Shown piece by piece: positions 24,880 to 37,974 of a stretch of 64,000 nucleotides of DNA. The stretch covers positions 3,270,001 through 3,334,000 of the forward strand of contig CATNEN010000033.1 in NCBI GenBank assembly GCA_950097015.1, written 5' to 3'. A program made the translations under genes and the position numbers. The DNA comes from Macrostomum hystrix (lineage: Eukaryota > Platyhelminthes > Macrostomidae). Numbering within the stretch: the first letter of the stretch is position 1; each line of letters begins with the position of its first letter. A model generated the notes under the pieces. The model searched no databases, was not told the origin of the DNA, and was given only the letters and a program-made list of their open reading frames with translations.

Positions 24880-25597
24880 CACACTGAGCACAGGACAGCT
24901 AGGAGCACAGATTCACAGTGAGCACAGATTCACAGTGAGCACAGATTCACAGTGAGCACAGATTCACAGTGAGCACAGATTCACAGTGAGCACAGATTCA
25001 GTGAGCACAGATTCAGTGAGCACAGATTCACAGTGAGCACAGATTCACAGTGAGCACAGATTCACAGTGAGCACAGATTCACAGTGAGCACAGATTCACA
25101 GTGAGCACAGATTCACAGTGAGCACAGATTCACAGTGAGCACAGATTCACAGTGAGCACAGATTCACAGTGAGCACAGATTCACAGTGAGCACAGATTCA
25201 CAGTGAGCACAGATTCACAGTGAGCACAGATTCACAGTGAGCACAGATTCACAGTGAGCACAGATTCACAGTGAGCACAGATTCACAGTGAGCACAGATT
25301 CACAGTGAGCACAGATTCACAGTGAGCACAGATTCACAGTGAGCACAGATTCACAATGAGCACAGATTCACAGTGAGCACAGATTCACAATGAGCACAGA
25401 TTCACAGTGAGCACAGATTCACAGTGAGCACAGATTCACAATGAGCACAGATTCACAGTGAGCACAGATTCACAGTGAGCACAGATTCACAGTGAGCACA
25501 GATTCACAGTGAGCACAGATTCACAGTGAGCACAGATTCACAGTGAGCACAGATTCACAGTGAGCCCAGATTCACAGTGAGCACAGATTCACAGTGA
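24880..25597. repeat. 17-bp minisatellite (GAGCACAGATTCACAGT)
   Basis: About 42 copies, very homogeneous, with two 14-bp copies that lack cac near 24995 and a few gtg/atg variants. Its uniformity suggests recent expansion. Confidence 0.98.
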
Positions 25598-26284
25598 GGT
25601 AGATACTAGATACTATTATTGAGCCTTAAATTCAAGCCGCAGCAATATTTGAGCACATATTTGAGCACATATTATTTCTAGAGCGGGTCAAGCTGGGGAG
25701 GCTCAATTTGTGCTAGCACAATGGCCAAAAAGCATCAGTTCCAAGCAACTCGTGGAGCACGCGGCCGCTAGCCTGTTTTCGTATTTACAATCTTAGCATC
25801 TCTGCTAACAATTACCTGCGTCTCGTACTCGTACTAGCTGCATTGGCCTTGGCATTCATTATTGTTATTGTTCTGGCCAGTGGCAAACATTTTTAATTTG
25901 TGCTATTTATCTGCTCCTCTCTCTTACTGACTAATTCTCTATTTTGCTACCAGTTTGAGCTCAATTGCTCAGTGCAGTTTACTGTGCAGTGATGAAATAA
26001 AACCATGTCCTACAGGTCACAGCTCTAACAATGGCATTGAGAATAAACTGACCACTAAAGTGATGGCGAGACATTCTAGTATTTCCCTTTCAATTCTTTA
26101 GGACGCTGCCGAGAATTCATGGAGAGTTAAAAATAGCCTTTAACTATTGACAGTTTGAATAGTAAGCTATGAAGCGACAAACTGATGCTAATTCTATAGC
26201 TATTTACACAATTATTCAAAGCAATAGCTAAACTGCTTATTACAAATGACACTCAGAAGGTTAGATGGGAGACTTGAGTTGAGT
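25598..26284. other. Spacer between arrays, nothing recognised
   Basis: Unique sequence with no gene or RNA signal that I can support. Confidence 0.35.
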
Positions 26285-27110
26285 TTAAGAGAGAGTTGAG
26301 TGGATATGAGAGAGTAGAGTGGATATGAGAGAGTAGAGTGGATTTGTGAGAGTAGAGTGGATATGAGTGAGTAGAGTGGATATGAGAGAGTAGAGTGGAT
26401 ATGAGAGAGTAGAGTGGATATGAGAGAGTAGAGTGGATATGAGAGAGTAGAGTGGATATGAGGGAGTAGAAGGGATACGAGGGAGTAGAGTGGATATGAG
26501 AGAGTAGATTGGATATGAGATAGTAGAGTGGATATGAGAGAGTAGAGTGGATATGAGAGAGTAGAGTGGATATGAGAGAGTAGTGTGGATATGAGATAGT
26601 AGAGTGGATATGAGAGAGTAGATTGGATATGAGATAGTAGAGTGGATATGAGAGAGTAGAGTGGATATGAGAGAGTAGAGTGGATATGAGAGAGTAGAGT
26701 GGATATGAGAGAGTAGTGTGGATATGAGATAGTAGAGTGGATATGAGATAGTAGAGTGGATATGAGAGAGTAGAGTGGATATGAGAGAGTAGAGTGGATA
26801 TGAGAGAGTAGAGTGGATTTGTGAGAGTAGAGTGGATATGAGAGAGTAGAGTGGATATGAGAGAGTAGTGTGGATATGAGATAGTAGAGTGGATATGAGA
26901 TAGTAGAGTGGATATGAGAGAGTAGAGTGGATATGAGAGAGTAGAGTGGATATGAGAGAGTAGAGTGGATTTGTGAGAGTAGAGTGGATATGAGAGAGTA
27001 GAGTGGATATGAGAGAGTAGTGTGGATATGAGATAGTAGAGTGGATATGAGATAGTAGAGTGGATATGAGAGAGTAGAGTGGATATGAGAGATTAGAGTG
27101 GAGTTGAAAG
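26285..27110. repeat. 19-bp minisatellite (GAGTGGATATGAGAGAGTA)
   Basis: About 43 copies with a nested pattern: the block containing gtggatttgtgagagtagag near 26813 recurs near 26965, eight units (152 bp) later, with the same neighbouring variants. A minus-strand 321-codon open frame reads the repeat as Ser/Tyr/Leu/His-rich sequence and is not a credible gene. Confidence 0.97.
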
Positions 27111-28044
27111 AGTAGGTGAGATAGGAGATAGGAGACGGACGAGTACGGTAAACGTGAAGCCGAGTGTAACGTGCCATTGCTGCTGAAAAATAAAAGCAGA
27201 AATAGTGCGCAAATGCAGCTGAATGACTAGCTGATTATTTATATGGTTAATCGACCCTAGTCCATAATATTTTCAAGTTGACAATGTCTCATGCTTCCAC
27301 TGAACATTATTAGAGGCACAATATGTTTATTGCCACCTTAGTTAAAGTTGTTGTTCTCAAAGGCTTGGGGAGTCAAACACGCTGAAAAAATACTCATCAA
27401 CCATCTTGACTCAAACCTGGGCTGGACTGAGTCCATCCACCCACCCCCACCCTGTTGAAACTCATTGCTCAGGCCTTCTCTGCCAGCCCATTATTGCCAG
27501 AGAGCACCGAACTGAAAACTGTACGGCCAGCAACAGTTCTCATCGATGCTCGTGGCGGACGGGACCACCCGCGAGGGTCGGCACTGTTAACACGTGTTGC
27601 CTGAACCTCATTTAGCTAGGTGTGCTGTATACTGCAAATACATGCAAGCCCTTAAGGTGTCCTCATCAAATATGCCTGTCCGTCCGCCAGTTACCGCTGC
27701 CGCTGCTGCTCATGTTTGAGTACAGACAAGGAAATTGTTGCGCCCACCCTCAAATGTGTAATCAATTCATAAAAAATACTTGGAAAAAAAATTAGTCGCC
27801 ACCCAGGCTAATTTGAACTCGGCCCATTGTGATCTGACAAACTGGGCTTTATTTATAAACTCTTAATAAGCTTCGACAAAGCATTGCAAACACTTGCCAA
27901 GGACCCTCGTGCTCAGCCTTATTAGCCACGTTTCACGCTTAGTACTGCGACCGCTTAGTCCTTACCTTTGTGCTTTTAAGACAAATTCACTTTCCCTTTC
28001 GCCAGCCACAGGCTTCGATAATTATATCAAAAAACTAATTCCAA
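27111..28044. other. Spacer between arrays, nothing recognised
   Basis: Unique sequence with no supported exon. Confidence 0.35.
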
Positions 28045-28945
28045 AACACTATATTCCACTTCTCAGATTCTATATTCCATTTCTCAGATTCTATATTCCA
28101 CTTCTCAGATTCTATATTCCACTTCTCAGATTCTATATTCCACTTCTCAGATTCTATATTCCATTTCTCAGATTCTATATTCCATTTCTCAGATTCTATA
28201 TTCCATTTCTCAGATTCTATATTCCATTTCTCAAATTCTATATTCCACTTCTCAGATTCTATATTCCACTTCTCAGATTCTATATTCCATTTCTCAGATT
28301 CTATATTCCATTTCTCAGATTCTATATTCCACTTCTCAGATTCTATATTCCATTTCTCAGATTCTATATTCCACTTCTCAGATTCTATATTCCACTTCTC
28401 AGATTCTATATTCCATTTCTCAGATTCTATATTCCATTTCTCAGATTCTATATTCCATTTCTCAGATTCTATATTCCATTTCTCAGATTCTATATTCCAT
28501 TTCTCAGATTCTATATTCCACTTCTCAGATTCTATATTCCATTTCTCAGATTCTATATTCCACTTCTCAGATTCTATATTCCACTTCTCAGATTCTATAT
28601 TCCACTTCTCAGATTCTATATTCCACTTCTCAGATTCTATATTCCACTTCTCAGATTCTATATTCCACTTCTCAGATTCTATATTCCATTTCTCAGATTC
28701 TATATTCCACTTCTCAGATTCTATATTCCATTTCTCAGATTCTTTATTCCACTTTTCTGATTCTATATTCCATTTCTCAGATTCTATATTCCACTTCTCA
28801 GATTCTATATTCCACTTCTCAGATTCTATATTCCATTTCTCAGATTCTGTATTCCACTTTTCTGATTCTATATTCCATTTCTCAGATTCTGTATTCCACT
28901 TTTCTGATTCTATATTCCATTTCTCAGATTCTATATTCCATTTCT
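28045..28945. repeat. 21-bp minisatellite, in-frame heptad on both strands
   Basis: About 43 copies of ATTCTATATTCCACTTCTCA plus g. The main variant is cac/cat. Because 21 is a multiple of three, each frame reads a constant seven-residue repeat: IPLLRFY on plus, SEKWNIE on minus. The 314-codon minus frame starts in unique DNA at 28979. Neither has flanking coding sequence or splice context. Confidence 0.97.
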
Positions 28946-30079
28946 TCGTTTTTTTATATTCCATATTCAAAACTCCCATGATTCTATCTTTTAATTCTAC
29001 AAGTTCATAATTGATTCTAAAATTGGTTATTATATATTTCCTGACTTTTCACCTTCCGAGGTGTAGGCGGTATAGAAGCTTTATAGTGCACCAGAACTGC
29101 GGGCGCTTAGACTCAGTCGAATCTCCGTGCACTTTAACTGCAACTAGGGTCGCTTCGTGTCGCCTCACCTGTTGTAAAGTGGCGATGCGACAGTTGTTAA
29201 ATGTTTTTTTAGTTTGCAAAGTGGTCTGATAGCACCCTAATAAAGTTCGACCAAACCCATACATAGCCACATTTTTATCTTGCTGTTTACTCAAATCGCT
29301 TAAACTTTATTTGAGTTTGGCAGATAGCAGCAATAAGCGGCAAAGGAAAGTGAGTACATCCCACAACATCCTCGTGGGCGCAGATATCACTGCTCGATAA
29401 TTAGCTGTCAATTTCCATTTCTGAGCAGGCACAATTCTCTTATCATAAGCTCTGCTTATCTTTATTCATGCTTCTTGGTGTGCACTGATTTAGACTATTT
29501 TAAACAAGTCTTTAGGTGTCTTTGTGGACATTTCCAACTCTGTGTCCAGAACTAATTAGATGACGAAGCAGTTCAATTAGTAATCGTAGGGATGGTTACT
29601 CCGAGTCGTTTACCCAATAGCTGTTCGTGTACACTTTTGGCTCAGTCTATGGCCAAGGCTAGAGAACAATTATTTGCAGCCCTAGATATTAAACAAAAGC
29701 TGGTCGCAGACTTTCCGCCTGCTGTCTGGGGTTGTCAAGCCTGTTATAGAAGGGCCACTGAGTGCTAAAACTGCTCACATGTTGACCTGCAGCCCCTTCC
29801 TGACCTTCCTGACCCACACGCTCCGGGCTGCAACTAAAACTTCTTCCATATTCGTCTGGCTTATCGCCAATAATATCTACCCTGTTAGATAACAGTCTTC
29901 AAGTTAGGAACATTAGCCCTAGTAAATGTGCCACTCTACTCAAGTGTAGAAAGTTTAAAATAAACATAGATGTCTCACAGCCAGGCCGTTTTGGTTAGAA
30001 AGTTGCAAAAACGTGCAACAAGCGGCTAGTCAGAATGTACAGTTTCATCCCATTATATCCAGCTCATGGCCACTACAGC
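28946..30079. other. Spacer, nothing recognised
   Basis: Unique sequence; short open frames only. Confidence 0.35.
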
Positions 30080-30555
30080 GAGTTGTTATTTCTAAGAAAC
30101 CGATCTTCGCAGTTTCTAAGAATCCCCTCACAAATACCGTCATTTCTACGATTCTTAGAGTCTCTTTTCGATCTACTTTCGTTTTGTCTAGAATCTCATA
30201 TCGCATCGTTCCTAAGATTCACCTCTCAGTCTTATTTTCATTCAGAAAATCACCTCTGGATTATCTTTAGATTATAAGATACCCGTTTCAGAATCACCTT
30301 TCGATAACCTTTGTTCTAAGAATTCCAATTCAAACCCTTTATTTCCAAGAAGAATCGCTTCATTTCTAAGAATCCTATTCAGAAGCACCTTATTTCTAAG
30401 AATCCTTACTAAGAATCGCCAAATTTCTTAGAATCCTTACTTAGAATCGCCTAATTTCTAAGAATCCTTACTTAGAATCACATACTTTCCACGAATTCTA
30501 TTTAAAATCGTCTCATTTTTAGGAATAAAATTTAGAATCCATCTGTACGAGTCTC
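30080..30555. repeat. Eroded tandem repeat based on ttctaagaatc
   Basis: Diverged copies of a unit of about 30 bp with TTTCTAAGAATCC and TTAGAATCGCC. Clearest at 30340-30480, decaying on both sides. It looks like an old array of the same kind as its fresh neighbours. Confidence 0.7.
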
Positions 30556-31544
30556 CTATTGAATCCATTGTTTTCTAAAACCTTCTCTTTAATTTCATGC
30601 AAAAATTATTTCCGCTCTAAATCTATTTTATTTTTGCGCCGAATCATTGAAGACATCTCAAAGCTCTCCTGTCGCAGCAGGTGGCATCGCAACCTCATCG
30701 ATAGCCTCAGCACTGTAGCCAAGCTCCAACCCGAAGTGCCTTGCAACTTGGAGAGAAAAATGTATGCAAGAATTGTATTCTCCAACTCGCTCTTTTATTT
30801 CAGTCTCTTGTCCGCAATGCTGCTAAGGCTTGGCTTGCTGAGCGAAAATGCTGACAGAAATGTGACCGAAAACCGGGTCAGGCGCATCCACCCCCTCCCC
30901 CTGACTTGACACACGCAACACCAACTGAGCAGCAGCTAGCAGCTACATTCGTTACTAAATTTAGGCATAAGATTCTTCCAGATCTGGCTATAACATCCGA
31001 ATGCTTCAGTAGAAGGCCTAGTGCTGTTTTGCTATATAGTACATTTTATGTACTCTTGTTTATCTACGAATCAAATCTCAATGTCGATTGTCACCTCCCA
31101 TATCTCAGATATACAGTGCATCCCGAGCTCGAGCCCTATTAGTCAGTCAATATTCACTCCCTCGTGACTCCTGATTTCTTCCCTCTTGCTGTGATTTTGT
31201 TTTATTTCTTTTTTTAAGAGCTTGGAGCTGTCAAGCAGTTTCGAAAGGAGCTCACCGCTTAATAACTCAGGGGAAGTGTGTTGTCACCAAACTGGGTCCA
31301 TTGTTTGATAGCGGAATCTTGCAACGGATTTCTTAGAATCCTTGAAATGTCTTTCCTACCGTCAAACTGGTCCTCATTGTGGACTAGTACTTCCTTCTGC
31401 CTGCCGCGGGCGCTGCTTCCGGATATGGGTTGAGCTGTCCATCGAAAAAAACTCGATTCCAGGTACAGGCGGAGGTCCAGATGTGCAAAGCCTCTTATAG
31501 CGGCGAAATTCCCAAAAAAGGAAGAAAAATCTGGCTATCCACTG
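30556..31544. other. Spacer, nothing recognised
   Basis: An open frame of 116 codons begins at 30559 (non-ATG) but has no domain or splice support. Confidence 0.3.
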
Positions 31545-32057
31545 AATATCTGGAAGCAGATGTAGGCTATGCACTGAATATCTGGAAGCTGATGTAGGCT
31601 ATCCACTGAATATCTGGAAGCAGATGTAGGCTATCCACTGAATATCTGGAAGCAGATGTAGGCTATACACTGAATATCTGGAAGCAGATGTAGGCTATGC
31701 ACTGAATATCTGGAAGCAGATGTAGGCTATGCACTGAATATCTGGAAGCAGATGTAGGCTATCCACTGAATATCTGGAAGCAGATGTAGGCTATCCACTG
31801 AATATCTGGAAGCAGATGTAGACTATCCACTGAATATCTGGAAGCAGATGTAGGCTATCCACTGAATATCTGGAAGCAGATGTATGCTATCCACTGAATA
31901 TCTGGAAGCAGATGTATGCTATCCACTGAATATCTGGAAGCAGATGTAGGCTATCCACTGAATATCTGGAAGCAGATGTAGGCTATCCACTGAATATCTG
32001 GAAGCAGATGTAGGCTATCCACTGAATATCTGGAAGCAGATGTAGGCTATCCACTGA
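31545..32057. repeat. 32-bp minisatellite
   Basis: About 16 copies of a 32-bp unit containing GAATATCTGGAAGCAGATGT followed by a ggctatccact-like tail. Variants are taggc/tatgc and tcc/tgc. The last copy is about 1.1 kb upstream of the ETS gene start. Confidence 0.97.
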
Positions 32058-32099
32058 GTAACAATGCAGGACTAGTCCTAAGAAGCACATGCAGATTAT

Positions 32100-33138
32100 C
32101 CTAAAGGAACCCAATGAAGAATCAGCTCGGAGCCCACATCCCATGAGGTGGTGGGAAGCGGCTTGGGTGGCCGAACCGCTTCTACTTTGCACCAAACCGA
32201 GCCTTCCCGGTCTGATTTTTGACCGCTTCGCAACAGATCAAAGTGAAATTTTGGCGGCCCAACTCCACTTTCTATTATCTTTTTTGAGATTTTCGAAAAA
32301 ACCCCCCAGCCCCGCAGCCGCAGCCGCAGCCGCAGTGCATAATAAATTGTCGGTAAGGAGGAGAGAAGATCAAGCACTCGGGTATGTTCCCAGAGAGATG
32401 AAAAATGCTTGCAGAGGGCGGGGTAGGAGGCGCCGCCAGGCATTTTGATATGAGGATCCCAGACCGGTGGGTCGCCAGGGACGAAAGGTCAGGCCGATGA
32501 ACTTTTCCTTTCAATTGCCGCCGCCGCCGCCGCCGCTGATACGTAACGCCAGAGCGGCCCGAAAGTTCGAAAGCCCCTGGAGCCACTAAGGCTTGTCGTC
32601 GCGAATCCTTTTGTCTCCTAGCCAACAGGATTGTTCTTCCCAGCAACAAGCGGCCGGCTTCATCTGTCTCGCGCTTGTCCCCTCGCTGCACCTGCGCGCC
32701 TGACTGACTGACTGCGCTGGGAGAAAGGTCCCTAGGTGCCGGACGGGTATTCGGACCCGATCCCCTTCGCCAGAAACTCCTTTGTCGGCGAACCGACCGG
32801 CCCAGTAGCCCCCCTGCCCGCCCCTGCGCGCCCCAATCTAGCAAGTGATATCTAATGTGTTTTATCTCTAACCAACTGGCGAGTCAGGCAATGTGTTACC
32901 TACCACGTGAAATTCAGGCTCGTTGGCTAACTGCGAAGCTCGCTAGACTAAGCCTGGGCTAGCTCTCATTGGCTGCGAGGCGGCATTGGGGGGGGGCGTC
33001 CCACGCAACGCTCTAAAGTGGCATAAAAGGAGCCAGGAGAAAACCAGTTTAGAAGGCCCAAGTTCTCACTCTAAGACAGTCGACGCCAGCTAAGATCAAA
33101 GGCCCTTTGAACCACTTGATGCATACAGAGCATTCCTA
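32100..33138 (+). promoter_or_regulatory. GC-rich promoter region of the ETS gene with TATA-like box
   Basis: Base composition changes sharply from AT-rich to GC-rich at about 32290-32840. A TATA-like cataaaag lies at 33022-33029. Initiation would then be expected near 33050-33075, about 65-90 bp before the first ATG at 33139. Long open frames on both strands here follow from high GC and few stops and are not called as genes. The TSS position is inference. Confidence 0.55.
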
Positions 33139-33342
33139 ATGGCCTTCTTTGACGAGCAAGCGGACCAGTTTGTCATGGAGCTGCTGGCGGAGTCACCACC
33201 GCCCTGCGTTCGCGCCATGCCCGATCTGGCGAACCGACGACCTGGCCGAGTTGGACAGCAGCCAGTTCGCCGCGATGGCTGCTGCCTTTGATGATTTGCA
33301 GACGGTCGACAATGCAACTCTCATTGGCCTGTATCAGCCTGT

Positions 33343-33384
<42 letters not shown>

Positions 33385-33397
33385 TCAACAACACAAT

Positions 33398-33435
<38 letters not shown>

Positions 33436-34179
33436 ACCAGTGACTCATTTCGCCGACTTTCTCACAATCGACATCGACGACGAGCAGCCTATGTCGGATC
33501 AGCCAGTCGCAGCGACGCGAAGGCGCCGATCGGACTCGGGCTATTCGGCATCATCGATGCGGAGCCCGTGCGACAGCAGCAGCGGAGCCAGCAGCTGCTA
33601 CTGCGAGTCAAGCTCGCCGACGCAGCTGGCGGGCCCGGCGATACAACTGCCGCCGCAGGTCTCGAATCTGCCGCCCCCGCCGCCGCCGCTCCCACCGCAG
33701 CCGCCGTTTCAGCAGAGTCTATGGCCAGTGAGCGAGTCAGCGTCAGGCAAAGCCTCCAGTTCTAATTCAAAGTTTCGCGGCGGCAAAGTGCGAAGTGAGT
33801 AAACTTGTCTTCTAGAATTTCTGCTAGCAGCGTCATAAAACCTTTATCCCGGCCAATCATCCACACATCGATTCGCGATTTGTGAATCTCCGCAGAACCG
33901 AAAAGTCGGCAGCTGCAGCTGTGGGAGTTCCTGTACCAGCTGCTCCACCAGCAGTCGGACAACCGCGCCCTGATCTGGGAGAGCCAGGCTGACGGAGTGT
34001 TTCGGATTCTCCGGCCAACAGCGCTGGCGGAGGCCTGGGGCCGGCACCGCTGCCGCAGCAGCATGACTTACGAGAAGATGTCCCGCACCCTGCGCTATTA
34101 CTACGAGAAGCAGCTCATAACGAAGGTGACAGGCCGGCAGCACACCTACCGCTTTCACTACGACCGGTTCCCGCAATGA
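33139..34179 (+). CDS. ETS-domain transcription factor (ETV6/Yan or ESE-like), apparent frame change near N-terminus
   Basis: Exon 1 ends at 33794 (GTGAGT donor); exon 2 is 33896-34179. Exon 2 encodes a full ETS winged-helix DNA-binding domain: LQLWEFLYQLL (helix 1), DGVFRILRPTALAEAWG, then MTYEKMSRTLRYYYEK (recognition helix with the two invariant Arg) and a C-terminal YRFHYD strand. The MTYEKMSR version of the helix is typical of ETV6/Yan and ESE-type members. Exon 1 is a low-complexity activation-type region with long Gln runs (33343-33432) and Pro/Ser-rich sequence. The ATG at 33139 opens a plausible acidic peptide (MAFFDEQADQFVMELLAE) that stops after about 49 codons. The frame that joins the ETS domain is +1 to it and has its first ATG at 33275. 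Read from 33275 the protein has 267 residues; with a join near 33225-33240 it would have about 312. Confidence 0.88.
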
Positions 34180-37100
34180 CCAACCGCTGGCTCAGTGCAA
34201 CTCAGGGTGCGGGGACCCAGCGCGGATCCCTGGCCTTGATTTCTCTGTCTCAAAAAAAACAACTAGCAAAGCTAAACAAAGTCCTAGTGTTTCTGGTCTG
34301 TCATGTTATTCGGTCTCATGTCTACCAATTTTTCTCCTTTACCGCGATCTCACACTCACCTTCAACACACTAAAGCCACTGCGATCCCTCCACCTGCTTT
34401 GGTTGCATTTCGTTTTTATTACGTATTTTGAGAAACTTTTAGAAGATTCATAGAGACACGATAGAGACGAGACGCAGAGGCTGGTTAACACTGCAGCTCT
34501 GGCAAAGACCCGCGTGGCAGTGTCCATTGTAGTTCACTTGGTCAGCTGCAGTTTAGGACAAAACGTGCAGTGTTAATTTAGGCTTCATTTTCTCCGAGTG
34601 GGGTCAGGGTTAGAATAGGACTCCAAAGTGTGGACATCTGGCAGTTAGTGCTTCTGTTAGTGCAAATTCTTATTGCAAATTGCTATTGTAAATAGCAATT
34701 ACCCTAGGAAGTTATCAAGTTATCGAGTTATCAATCTCTTCACATTGTTGGTTTAGCTGGGATAATTTTTGTAAAGCAAAAAGTGGCACAGCAATGCCCC
34801 ATCATGATTAGTTGCACATTTATTTTTGCATTGTCCAATCATTGCTGCGAGATTTGGCTGGCAATCAAAGAATGCCCGGCTGCAAATTCTACAATTGATA
34901 CATTTTATTAATTAAAAAGTCTATTTTGCAAGCCCCAGCTCTCAGATTTCAATTCCTGTCTACTTCTCAGATGTTATTTTACAAAACTTAGATAATTTAG
35001 ATTGTTTCCAGGTAAGAGAAACACTTCTTTTTATTTGAGTTATTTAAACAACAAAAGACACACGCTACTACTGTTGAGTAAGACACAAGTAGTATGTTCT
35101 TACGTTGTCTGTGTTCTCAGCATTAAATCTTTCCCTCTACTGGTTTTGTGTCTCCTCCCCATTTCAATGTTGTAAGTCTAACTCAACCTCCTCAGGCTTT
35201 TTAGTTTTTGTTATCTATTTTTTCGAGCCGTGTTTAAATTTCACTTTCAATAGACTTGGGACTTGAGAGCCCGCAGAGTTGAGTTAATTAAAAATAATAA
35301 TAATTTTGCCTAGAATATTGCCAGTCCATTCGCGCACACTCGTCCAGTACGTCATGAATAATTTTTTGCAATTGCTAGCTTTTCCGCGCACTAACATTTT
35401 CCTTTCTTTTTCGATCAGATAAAATTTCTGACTTCAAGCAAGTTTCGTTGCGTTGCGCTTAGCTCTCAAGCAGAATGAATGAAGAGTATGTGTAATTAAG
35501 CTAGCTAATGATAAATATATTCATTGTCTTACTGATAATGTTATCAGCATAAGAAAACAAAGATTATATCATACGTCTTAGGGTTCATTTCTATGTTTCG
35601 CACGTGTAACTACTCCACTACGGGTTGGACTACGAGTAACAGTAAAACTGTAGGTATGATAATAGAAAGTAATCATAACAACAACAATAATAATCTAAGC
35701 GAAAATCTACAGAAAAATATTTATATATTTATATATTAATATACATTTATATATATATGTTCATGACTCACATATCACGAAGGGCATGTGATGGCTAGAG
35801 CATGGATTGTACGAGATCCTACTCACAAGTAATACTAAATGCGAGTTACAAATTTGCATCAAAATTGTTAACAAAAAAAAACATTTAATTTTTTGCAAGC
35901 CAACTTAATTCTCAAATTGAGTTGCTTGTAAAACTGAAGCTGCTGAAATGGGGGTTTCTCTTGCGAATTAGGCATCGAAATTTAGTAGTAGTAATAGAAG
36001 TAGTATAAGTAGTTGGCTAAGGCAAAGGCAAGAAGCTTGTTTTGCCAATATTAAGCGACGTTTATATCGATAATTTAAATAAGTGTTCGAAACTATATAC
36101 GATTGGCGCAGTTTAATTTAATTGGAAAGAAAATGAAAACGAGAATTTGAACGAGACGAATACTTCGATATTGCTATTAAAAAGGTCAACGGAATAGTTC
36201 ACCCCTGCCACGAAGATTGGGATTGACGCGAAATGGTATAGGGAAAAGCTAGAGATGAAAAAATATAAGTAACGAAGTAAATCAAGAGGCCACTGGTCGA
36301 GGTAACAAATTATTTGTGTGACGATCGACGTTGCTCTACGACGGCTGTAAAAGCTGCAAAGTGCATAAAAATAGATTACCAAAAATAGTAATAAAAAAAC
36401 TAATTAGCTAAAAATATAAATATTGCACCGAAGACTGCAGTCGTCACTGTCATCGCCGCGTCGCACGAGGACAACATCAATTAAAGCGAACGTTGCGAAT
36501 TCCGCATTGTATGTATTTGAATCGGATGTGCGATAATTCATTACAAGTAAAACAAAGACGCTAAAATATTGCTTTACATTTGATTTGACAGGTGTTTATA
36601 TCTAATTAAAGCCCCACTGTTGTCGGCAAAAAAGATCAATAAGTTCTAAAATTCTATTAGGGTGTCAACGACGATTGATGTGTGTAATAATTTCCTGGGC
36701 ATTTAACTCTCTTAAGTGACACTAAATAATATTTAATGTTTTTTTTGCTTCCGTACTAACTAATTGTTGTTGTGGTGTTTTAAAATATAAGAATGCATTG
36801 TTTTAAGAATGCGATGAAAGTATTTTATTTACTTACATGTGTTTTAATAATATTAGCAAACTTAGAGCAATAATTCTATAACTGATCTAAGTTAGCAAAA
36901 ATCAAATCGATAATCTTTGTGAATAACAAAATAAAAAACAAAAAATTGTCACAAAACGTCAAAAGAATGCCTAGCAGAAACTAGAACTTGTAATACTATC
37001 ATGTTTGTCCTAATGTTTCCATATTTTTGTCATAATGAGAAATTTTAAAATATCAACTTTTATTTACATTTTGTCATTGTAGATAAAAGTTTGCATCGAA

Positions 37101-37974
37101 ATTTCATATTTACATTATGAACCTGTGATAGTTAACTTCTGGGGTAGTTTCTTATCTACATATAACATATCCCTAGTCAGCATTGAGTATATTTCTATAC
37201 ATTAGTCAAAATTTTTTCAAGATCAATTAATGAACCCTCTCCAAAACATTCTTAATATTTCATTTCTCAGTTTCTCAAATCTCCAAAAATGGTGATGGCT
37301 TTTAAAAGTCATCCCTACAATATGCCACTCCATACAATGTTTTGTCTGAGTACAAGGCCAGTATGTATAAAGTTTTAAAAAAAAGTAAATAGAATAATTA
37401 AAGCTATTGAAAAAATTATGACTTCTACTTCTAAATACTTGTATACGCCATTAAAATATGTTATACTATTTTTTACTTTTGTTTTAACTACAAAAACAAA
37501 ACTTGTGTCAGTATAATATATAAGTTTGTACAAAGCATGTCAAAGTGAAGTATGAACTCATTCAAGCACTAAAAGACCTTAAAAACCTATAGACAACCCA
37601 CTAAAATTATAATGATTGTGAGGGACAAAAAATGTGCATTAGCTATTCAAGAGGTTTCCTTTCACATTCTTGTGTTTTTTGCTTAAAGTTTTATTGTATT
37701 TCAGCTTTTGCAACCAATTTTGATACCATTTTAGGATTGTGTAAAGCTACTCATTTTTTCTGGAAAGTTTTTTGTTAAATTTTACTTGTTTACATGTATC
37801 AAGATTGATACATAAAGCAGACAACCACGCATTAGCATTTTAGTGCGGTATAATATATTTGTTGTACTATATTGTTCTCTTTTAAATTTTGCAGCCTCAA
37901 TAATCATGCGCAGGCTCCATGGGATTATCTGAATTTGTATTCTAATATTTGTATAAACAAAGTCGCCCAAAAGA
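34180..37974. other. Long AT-rich gap
   Basis: About 3.8 kb with no array and no recognised gene, unusual for this window. It probably contains the ETS 3' UTR and the KY promoter or leader. A possible splice acceptor (ttttgcag) ends at 37894, about 80 bp before the KY ATG, so a non-coding first exon may lie further left. Confidence 0.4.

Noticed and set aside
26212-27177. Minus-strand 321-codon frame (Ser/Tyr/Leu/His)
   Set aside because: Reading of the 19-bp minisatellite; its ends have no coding features.
30559-30909. 116-codon plus-strand frame
   Set aside because: No ATG at its start, no domain, no conserved composition.
32275-32844. Minus-strand 189-codon frame upstream of the ETS gene
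   Set aside because: Very GC-rich, Arg/Gly/Ser-rich, no domain; expected by chance in a GC-rich promoter island.
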